A stretch of 64,000 nt of DNA, from positions 62,001 to 126,000 of the forward strand of contig JBAZSP010000001.1 in assembly GCA_041663285.1 (NCBI GenBank). The letters run 5' to 3'. A model generated the notes under the pieces. The model did not search any database, was not told the origin of the DNA, and saw only the letters and a list, made by a program, of their open reading frames with translations. This document shows, piece after piece, positions 58,794-64,000 of this stretch. The DNA comes from UBA1435 sp041663285. Lineage in GTDB: Bacteria; Patescibacteriota; Microgenomatia; UBA12405. Both the position numbers and the translations under genes were made by a program. Every line of letters starts with the position of its first letter. Position 1 is the first letter of the stretch.

Positions 58794-59689
58794 AAACAAT
58801 TTTAGATTCAACCGCTATCTCAAAAATTGAAAAACAATCCGACATGGATGAGTTTGTTTCTAGCCTAGGACTAAAATCCGAAACCGTTTTATTAAAACCT
58901 AACTGGGTCGATGTTTCTTTGGGCAGTCATACCGAAGCCAAAATTTTGGATCAATTTTTAACCTCATTAAAAGGCAAAAAAATCTATCTAGTCGAAAGTT
59001 ACACCTTTTGGCGAACAGAAAAATCCACCCTTGGTCAAGGCGATTATTTTTCTTCTAAAGAGGCCTACTTCGAAACGGGCAAACAGCACTGGGATCATTT
59101 TAGGGAACAAGACCAATGGTTTTTAAATTATACCGGTATCGGTGAAGTTCTAAAAAAACACCACACCACCTACCTAAATATTACCAGCGAGTTATGGCAG
59201 GAAAATACTACTAATTTAGTACCTAAAAAAATAAAAGATCTTCACGGTGCTGATTTTATCAGTCTGGCCAAACTGAAGGGTGATAGTGAGTTTGGCGCCA
59301 CCTTGTCCATTAAAAACTTTTTTGGCCTATACCCCGATCCGCATCGGAAGAAATATCACGGTGAAGACGACACAAAACTTCTACAAAGTATCTTGGAGAT
59401 AAATAAAACATATCGGCAACTGTTTAACTGCTTTTTTGTGGTCGAAGGAATTTTTACTGCCTCTCACGTTGACTGGGGGTCAAAAGGGCTACAGTCTTTT
59501 AAAGATTTTGGCGTGATAGTTGGCGGTAAAGATGGTTATCAGGTTGATAGTTATGCTTTTAAATTAATTAACCGTCAGCCGTTGGGTCAACTTAAAAATT
59601 TGCTGTCCGACTACCAAAAAATATTTGGTGGAACTTTCACCAACCAGGAAATACCGTTTGATTATCATATAGAATTTCCACCTCTTTAA
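58790..59689 (+). CDS. DUF362-family protein
   Basis: This 299-residue protein is coupled to gatA (ATGA overlap). The pattern VLLKPNWVDVSLGSHTEAKILDQFL and later LHGADFISLAKLKGDSEFGATLSIKNFFG correspond to the DUF362 family. Many members there carry a ferredoxin domain; here no CxxCxxC cluster is present. DFGVIVGGKDGYQVDSYAF matches the family's C-terminal part. Its function is unknown. The location between gatA and gatB may be incidental. Confidence 0.8.
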   Translation: MKTILDSTAISKIEKQSDMDEFVSSLGLKSETVLLKPNWVDVSLGSHTEAKILDQFLTSLKGKKIYLVESYTFWRTEKSTLGQGDYFSSKEAYFETGKQHWDHFREQDQWFLNYTGIGEVLKKHHTTYLNITSELWQENTTNLVPKKIKDLHGADFISLAKLKGDSEFGATLSIKNFFGLYPDPHRKKYHGEDDTKLLQSILEINKTYRQLFNCFFVVEGIFTASHVDWGSKGLQSFKDFGVIVGGKDGYQVDSYAFKLINRQPLGQLKNLLSDYQKIFGGTFTNQEIPFDYHIEFPPL

Positions 59690-59699
59690 ATCATTCGTC

Positions 59700-59718
59700 A
59701 TTCTGGCTTGTCCAGAAT
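59700..59718. repeat. Small palindromic element before the DinB/ClbS-like gene
   Basis: ATTCTGG and CCAGAAT form a 7-bp stem around CTTGT. The wording (GTCATTCTGG-CTTG-TCCAGAATC) resembles the small dispersed palindromes, of 'GTCAT...CTTG..' type, found in many bacterial genomes. It fills the 34-base gap between two genes, just five bases before ATG 59724. There is no T-tract, so termination is unlikely. Confidence 0.5.
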
Positions 59719-59723
59719 CATTT

Positions 59724-60191
59724 ATGAACCAGATCATTACCGATTTCCTCCAAGCCCGAAAAAAGTTTCTTCTGGCTCTTGATCAAGTTCCTCAAGATAA
59801 AAAAACCGATATACTTTTTGATCAATGGTCTTTAAAAGACATTGTGTCCCATCTTAATGGGTGGGATAAGTTTTTAATCGGGATAATTGAAGATTTACAA
59901 TCAAATAGAGTACTCCAGAAATGGCAAAAAATTAATGAATTTAATCAAAAAAGCGTTTTTGCCCGTCAGGGTTGGAGTTGGAATCAAGTTTACCAGGAAT
60001 TTATAGATATTGATGCAAATTTAAAAAAATTATTGCCTGAGCTAGATGATAATTTTTTGAACACAAAATTTTGGCCCAAAAACTCCTTTACCCCGCTTAA
60101 GTATATTAAGATCGAAACCAATCACTATCTCAAAACCCACCTCCCTGAAATCTATAAAAACATAAAAGATATCGTTAAAAATAATAAATAA
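59724..60191 (+). CDS. DinB/ClbS-like four-helix-bundle protein
   Basis: This 155-residue helical protein has WSLKDIVSHLNGWDKFL near residue 35, the signature helix of the DinB/ClbS-DfsB (DUF1706-like) fold, with its His ligand candidate. A second His pair (NHYLKTH) lies near residue 135. Members bind a metal or, like ClbS, inactivate a genotoxin. Activity here is unknown. It is A/T-richer than gatA and gatB on either side. Confidence 0.75.
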   Translation: MNQIITDFLQARKKFLLALDQVPQDKKTDILFDQWSLKDIVSHLNGWDKFLIGIIEDLQSNRVLQKWQKINEFNQKSVFARQGWSWNQVYQEFIDIDANLKKLLPELDDNFLNTKFWPKNSFTPLKYIKIETNHYLKTHLPEIYKNIKDIVKNNK

Positions 60192-60270
60192 TTTAGGTTT
60201 TATTTAGTATTTAGAAATTAGAATTTAGAAATTGAATAAAAATTTTGAATTAGAAATTAGAAATTAATTT
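60192..60270. repeat. A/T-rich gap with tandem TTAGAAATT repeats
   Basis: The 79-base spacer before gatB contains five imperfect copies of T(T)AGAAATT/TAGAATTT in direct order. It may hold the gatB promoter, but no clear -35/-10 pair stands out. Copy number may vary between strains. Confidence 0.6.
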
Positions 60271-61725
60271 ATGACCATCACTCCCATTATCGGTCTTGAA
60301 GTCCACGTCGAGCTCAAAACCAAATCAAAGATGTTCTGTGGCTGTGACGCCACCCACTTTCATATCGCTCCCAATACTCATACTTGCCCGGTTTGCCTTG
60401 GCCTCCCTGGTGCCTTGCCGGTGCCCAATCGGACAGCCATAGACTGGTGCCTAAAGCTCGGGCTAGCCTTAAATTGTTCTGTCAACAGCCAGTCGTTTTT
60501 TGAACGCAAGAACTACTTTTATCCGGACTTACCCAAGGGCTACCAAATATCCCAGTATCAAAAACCGTTTACCGTCAACGGTTTTATAACTATTAACGGG
60601 AATAAAATCCGAATCAACCGGGCGCATCTGGAAGAAGACACCGCCAAATCAGTCCACCTCACCCAAGCCGGGGAGGATGTAACTCTGATAGATTTTAACC
60701 GTTCCGGTGTTCCACTGGTCGAAATTGTCTCCGAGCCCGATATTGGTTCTTCCTCTATGGCCAAAGATTATTTGGTCAAAATTCAGCAGCTAATCCGTTA
60801 TTTAGAAATTTCCGATGCCGACATAGAACAGGGGAGTATGCGCTGCGAGCCGACGGTTAATTTAAAAATCGAAACCGATGGCAAAATTGCTTTTACTCCT
60901 CTCGTCGAGGTCAAAAATATTGCCTCACTTACGGGGGTTCAGGCCGCTATCGACTACGAGCTTGACCGTCAGTTTAATTCTTGGAAGGAAACGGGCATTA
61001 CCAAGGCCGATCCTTTAGGTATCAAAACCACCCGGGGTTGGGACGCCGCCAAACAACAAACCTTTTTACAACGGCAAAAAGAAGGCTCGTCGGACTATCG
61101 TTATTTTCCCGAGCCCGATATTCCTCCCTTTGAATTCACCCCTAGCCATATCGCGGCTATTCACGCTACCTTACCTGAATTACCCGATCAAAAAATCACC
61201 CGTTATCAAAAGGATTTCAGCCTGAGCCAGTACGATTCGGAGACTCTGGCAGCTAACTCTGTTTTTGCTAAAGCCTATGATCAAGCCTTGGGAGCAGCTC
61301 CCCTGAAGGACAAATCAAAGTTCATCGCCAACCTTTTTCTGGGACCTCTGAAAACCTATTTAAACGAAACCAGTGCCGAAATCGATTTAGTCAAAATTAA
61401 TCCGGATTATTTTTCTGATTTATTTAATTCTGTTTCCGATTCGGAACTGAGTGCGACCGTGGCCAAACAGGTAATTGTTGAAAGTTATCAGACCGGCCAG
61501 AATCCTGTCGCCATCGCAAAAACTAAAGGGCTTGTCCAGGTTTCCGACACCACCAAAATCGAAGCACTAGCCAAAGAGGTTATTGCCGCTAATCCCAAAG
61601 TCGCGGCCGATTACCAAAAAAATCCCAATGTAATTGGCTTCTTAATTGGCCAGCTTATGAAAGCCTCCGGTGGCTCCGCCAATCCCAAGTTGGCCAAGGA
61701 GATTCTGGAAAAATTGTTAACATAA
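60271..61725 (+). CDS. gatB: Asp-tRNA(Asn)/Glu-tRNA(Gln) amidotransferase subunit B
   Basis: This 484-residue subunit of GatCAB phosphorylates the misacylated tRNA and carries ammonia to it. It opens with IIGLEVHVELKTKSKMFCGC and has the zinc ligands (FCGC, CPVCLGLPGALP). YFYPDLPKGYQISQY, HLEEDTAKS and DFNRSGVPLVEIVSEPD follow. The C-terminal YqeY-like tail domain ends VIGFLIGQLMKASGGSANPKL. It is separated from gatCA by two genes. Confidence 0.97.
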   Translation: MTITPIIGLEVHVELKTKSKMFCGCDATHFHIAPNTHTCPVCLGLPGALPVPNRTAIDWCLKLGLALNCSVNSQSFFERKNYFYPDLPKGYQISQYQKPFTVNGFITINGNKIRINRAHLEEDTAKSVHLTQAGEDVTLIDFNRSGVPLVEIVSEPDIGSSSMAKDYLVKIQQLIRYLEISDADIEQGSMRCEPTVNLKIETDGKIAFTPLVEVKNIASLTGVQAAIDYELDRQFNSWKETGITKADPLGIKTTRGWDAAKQQTFLQRQKEGSSDYRYFPEPDIPPFEFTPSHIAAIHATLPELPDQKITRYQKDFSLSQYDSETLAANSVFAKAYDQALGAAPLKDKSKFIANLFLGPLKTYLNETSAEIDLVKINPDYFSDLFNSVSDSELSATVAKQVIVESYQTGQNPVAIAKTKGLVQVSDTTKIEALAKEVIAANPKVAADYQKNPNVIGFLIGQLMKASGGSANPKLAKEILEKLLT

Positions 61726-61761
61726 TTATTTTCTATCACTCCAGATTAATAGAATCTTCGC

Positions 61762-61790
61762 TTGACTTCGATGATTATTCACCGTATAAA
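61762..61790 (+). promoter_or_regulatory. Promoter upstream of the second helicase
   Basis: TTGACT (61762-61767) and TATAAA (61785-61790) are 17 bases apart. This would make a leader of about 55 bases before GTG 61853. Confidence 0.65.
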
Positions 61791-61838
61791 AAATCAACCT
61801 CCCCAATAACCCCGAAAACGATAGCCCCCTCCTATTCC

Positions 61839-61847
61839 TGATAAAAT
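61839..61847 (+). promoter_or_regulatory. Second, leaderless-type promoter of the helicase
   Basis: TGATAAAAT (extended -10 form TGnTAAAAT) ends five bases before GTG 61853. The gene may thus have one leadered and one leaderless transcript. Confidence 0.45.
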
Positions 61848-61852
61848 AGTTA

Positions 61853-64000
61853 GTGAATCAGAATTTTTCCGATAACTTTAACCGCGAATATTTGCGACTA
61901 AACCCCGAACAAAAACAAGCCGTCGATACTATCGAAGGGCCGGTAATGGTTATTGCCGGTGCCGGTACCGGCAAGACCCAAACTATTGCCCTGCGGATTG
62001 CCAACATTCTTCAAAAGACCCAAACACCGCCCTCGTCCATCCTGTGCCTCACCTTCACCGATTCGGCTGCCGTCAATATGCGCCAGCGGCTGATTTCGAT
62101 AATCGGCCCGACAGCCTACAGCGTCAAAATCTGCACCTTTCACGCCTTCTGTAACGAAATTATCCTGTCCCATCCTGATTATTTTATTTTTGCCAAAAGC
62201 TTGGCACCGGCCGACGATTTAGAAAAAATCGAAATTGTCGATAGTTTAATCGACCAGCTTCCCACCTCTTCGCCACTCAAGCCCTGGGGTGACTATTACT
62301 ATTATCGGCCCGACCTTCTCCGCCTGATCCAATCCGTAAAACGGGAAAACATCACCCCGGAAATATATTCCAACCTTATCGAAGATCAGGCAAAGTTTAT
62401 AAATCAAACCGCCGACCTCTACCGTGATCTAAAATCAATGCGGGCTGGCAAGTCGTTGGAATCTGAGCTTTTAAGTCTTGTCACCCGCCTTATCGCTCTC
62501 CCCAACATTTCCCCAGCCATTATTTCCCAAATCTCCTATCAACTTGGCCTTTATGAATCGGGAGGATTTGAGTCCGGAGCGGCCAAATCCCCGGCCGTAA
62601 ATTTTAAAAATTCACTCCTCCACCTTTTCGATCAACTAATTCGTGATCTTCCCCGCCAGCAGGATGTCGCCCGCCTTTATCAGGCCTATCAGTCCGAACT
62701 TACCGCCCGCGGCCTTTACGATTTTGACGATATGATTCTCTATGTCATTAACGCTTTCGCCAGTTTCCCAGATTTGCTGCTAAATTATCAGGAGCTATAT
62801 CATTATTTTTTAGTTGACGAATTCCAGGACACCAATTCCGCCCAAAATCAGATACTCGATCAGTTGGCATCGTATTTTTCCAGCCCCAATCTTTTTGTTG
62901 TCGGCGATGACGATCAGGCCATTTTCCGTTTTCAGGGGGCCTCAATCGAAAACATCCACAATTTTCAAAAAAAATACCAGCCCCGGGTTTATGTTCTCTG
63001 TCAAAATTACCGCAGCCATCAGCTTATTCTTGATTCGGCTTCGTCAGTTATTGGCCATAATCACACCCGGATTTCTAACTATCTTGAAAATATCGACAAG
63101 TCTTTAAAGTCGGCCGTTCTCACCCCTCCGGTACCCATAAACTTACTTTCGGCTTCGGCTCCGGTCGACGAAAATTACTATCTGGCTACCCAGGTCAAAC
63201 GGTTTCTTGATCAGGGCACCCCGCCCTCGAGTATCGCCATTCTTTTCCGCAACAATGCCGATATTGACGATCTTTGTCCGTTTTTATCCGCCCAAAACAT
63301 CAGTTACTATTTGTCCTGCTCTCAAAAGATTCTGGATACTCCGTTGTTTTTTAGTCTGATTAATCTTTTATCGCTTATACTTCACCCCGGCCAATCCCAC
63401 TTTCTTTATCAGCTACTTTGTTCTCCCTTTGTCTCAATTTCTTCGGTGGATCTTCTCAAAATTTTGCGTTATTCCCAAAAGCATAATATAACTATTTCGG
63501 ATCTGTTGAATGAAAAATCCAAGCTGTCTACTCTAAAATTAAAACCAGCCACTCGCAAAAAACTGAAAAGGGTCTCTCGCCTTTTAGCCAAATCTCAAAA
63601 ATGGCTTCAGAACTATCCTCTCTACTTGCTTTTTCAAATTGTTATTCGTCGTTTCGGCTTTATCCGCTACTGCTTAAGGCTCAAAGATCCGGTAGTATTT
63701 GCCAAACTATATACTCTTTCTGCCGAAATCCGACGTTTAAGTACCGAAAAGAATTTCAGTTTATCTGATCTGCTTGCCCGCTTTAATAAATATTCCCAAA
63801 ACCATCTTCCGCTTTCCTCTCCACCCCTGTCAGAAGATACCGAAAAGTCAGTCCAGCTAATGACGGTTCATCATGCCAAAGGATTAGAATTTGACCACGT
63901 CTTTCTTTATAAGGTTGTCGATAAAAAATGGGGCAATAATCCTGATCGTGGTATTCTTCGGCCTCCCCCGGGGATTTTAAAAACCGAAATGTCCCGTCAG
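61853..64000 (+). CDS. Second UvrD/Rep-type superfamily I helicase (partial, runs off the right edge)
   Basis: From GTG 61853 the frame is open to the end of the window (716 codons, checked line by line). Motifs: NPEQKQAVDTIEG, Walker A AGAGTGKTQTI, Ia LTFTDSAAVNM, motif II LVDEFQDTNSAQ, motif III VGDDDQAIFRFQGA, motif IV QNYRSHQLIL and motif V TVHHAKGLEFDHVFL. The protein is longer and more diverged than the PcrA at 52.5 kb. A long insert between domains suggests an AddA/RecB-like or UvrD2-like enzyme, which often carries a C-terminal nuclease domain beyond the edge. That part cannot be seen. Confidence 0.9.
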   Translation, partial: MNQNFSDNFNREYLRLNPEQKQAVDTIEGPVMVIAGAGTGKTQTIALRIANILQKTQTPPSSILCLTFTDSAAVNMRQRLISIIGPTAYSVKICTFHAFCNEIILSHPDYFIFAKSLAPADDLEKIEIVDSLIDQLPTSSPLKPWGDYYYYRPDLLRLIQSVKRENITPEIYSNLIEDQAKFINQTADLYRDLKSMRAGKSLESELLSLVTRLIALPNISPAIISQISYQLGLYESGGFESGAAKSPAVNFKNSLLHLFDQLIRDLPRQQDVARLYQAYQSELTARGLYDFDDMILYVINAFASFPDLLLNYQELYHYFLVDEFQDTNSAQNQILDQLASYFSSPNLFVVGDDDQAIFRFQGASIENIHNFQKKYQPRVYVLCQNYRSHQLILDSASSVIGHNHTRISNYLENIDKSLKSAVLTPPVPINLLSASAPVDENYYLATQVKRFLDQGTPPSSIAILFRNNADIDDLCPFLSAQNISYYLSCSQKILDTPLFFSLINLLSLILHPGQSHFLYQLLCSPFVSISSVDLLKILRYSQKHNITISDLLNEKSKLSTLKLKPATRKKLKRVSRLLAKSQKWLQNYPLYLLFQIVIRRFGFIRYCLRLKDPVVFAKLYTLSAEIRRLSTEKNFSLSDLLARFNKYSQNHLPLSSPPLSEDTEKSVQLMTVHHAKGLEFDHVFLYKVVDKKWGNNPDRGILRPPPGILKTEMSRQ

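Noticed and set aside
1..64000. Recoding of UGA to Gly (code 25)
   Set aside because: Many genes end at TGA exactly at the family end (gatC, map, dinB partner, HD protein), and no family alignment continues through a TGA.

Overview
The window looks like a piece of a small, gene-dense genome of the Candidate Phyla Radiation (Patescibacteria), most probably the Microgenomates (OP11) side. I base this on several things seen together: several secreted proteins with long Pro/Thr 'PTPTNTPTP' stalks, many GT39/GT-C type membrane glycosyltransferases, a DUF2298 'YYY' membrane protein, a bare PilN-PilO pair, and very tight packing with ATGA/GTGA overlaps. No biosynthetic operons are seen apart from folD. 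TGA ends many genes (for example at 498, 27039 and 57327), so the code is the standard bacterial one and not the UGA=Gly code of Gracilibacteria/SR1. The lineage is inference; no rRNA or tRNA gene is present.

Layout. 1-4.5 kb (+): end of a membrane protein, a Y-family polymerase with a small partner, a DnaQ-like exonuclease, a Cas4/AddB-like Fe-S nuclease, a pseudouridine synthase and a 54-residue membrane protein, closed by a shared terminator at 4501. 4.5-13 kb: Hsp20, a GT39 enzyme, an MFS exporter, a missed DUF3096 micro-membrane protein, RarA, an odd deaminase, peptidase E, a CarD-like regulator, an ABC exporter and an MGMT domain. 13-17 kb (-): a surface module of two repeat proteins and a 50-residue membrane protein. 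It has a long leader and a 17-bp hairpin that covers the ribosome-binding site of the 953-residue protein. 17-29.5 kb: 2-oxoacid:ferredoxin oxidoreductase (korAB), Pro/Thr secreted proteins including a sortase on a stalk, SOD, SdpI-like protein, map, folD and tatD. 29.5-32.1 kb is a more A/T-rich accessory stretch of small or degenerate proteins (HD, shikimate-kinase-like, Nudix). 32-35.6 kb: metG, rpsT, murJ.

35.6-52.5 kb is the most coherent and interesting region. It holds PilN/PilO, three large membrane-anchored or secreted proteins with Ig/FnIII-like or jelly-roll heads and Pro/Thr stalks, a UbiA-family prenyltransferase, two GT39 enzymes, a large membrane protein, and then a methyltransferase, a GT4 and a HAD phosphatase on the opposite strand, and the DUF2298 protein. 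I read it as a cell-surface locus that makes, and perhaps O-glycosylates, mucin-like stalk proteins. 52.5-64 kb returns to housekeeping: PcrA/UvrD, FemAB-like ligase, GT39, gatC-gatA, a DUF362 protein, a DinB/ClbS-like protein, gatB, and a second UvrD-type helicase that runs off the right edge.

A recurring feature is a good -10 box (often TATAAT or TAAAAT) ending only 5-10 nt before the start codon, with no Shine-Dalgarno sequence. This is the geometry of leaderless or near-leaderless transcripts, and I used it to correct several start codons. Classical Shine-Dalgarno sites also occur (ABC exporter, polymerase, 13-17 kb surface genes), so both initiation modes seem to coexist.
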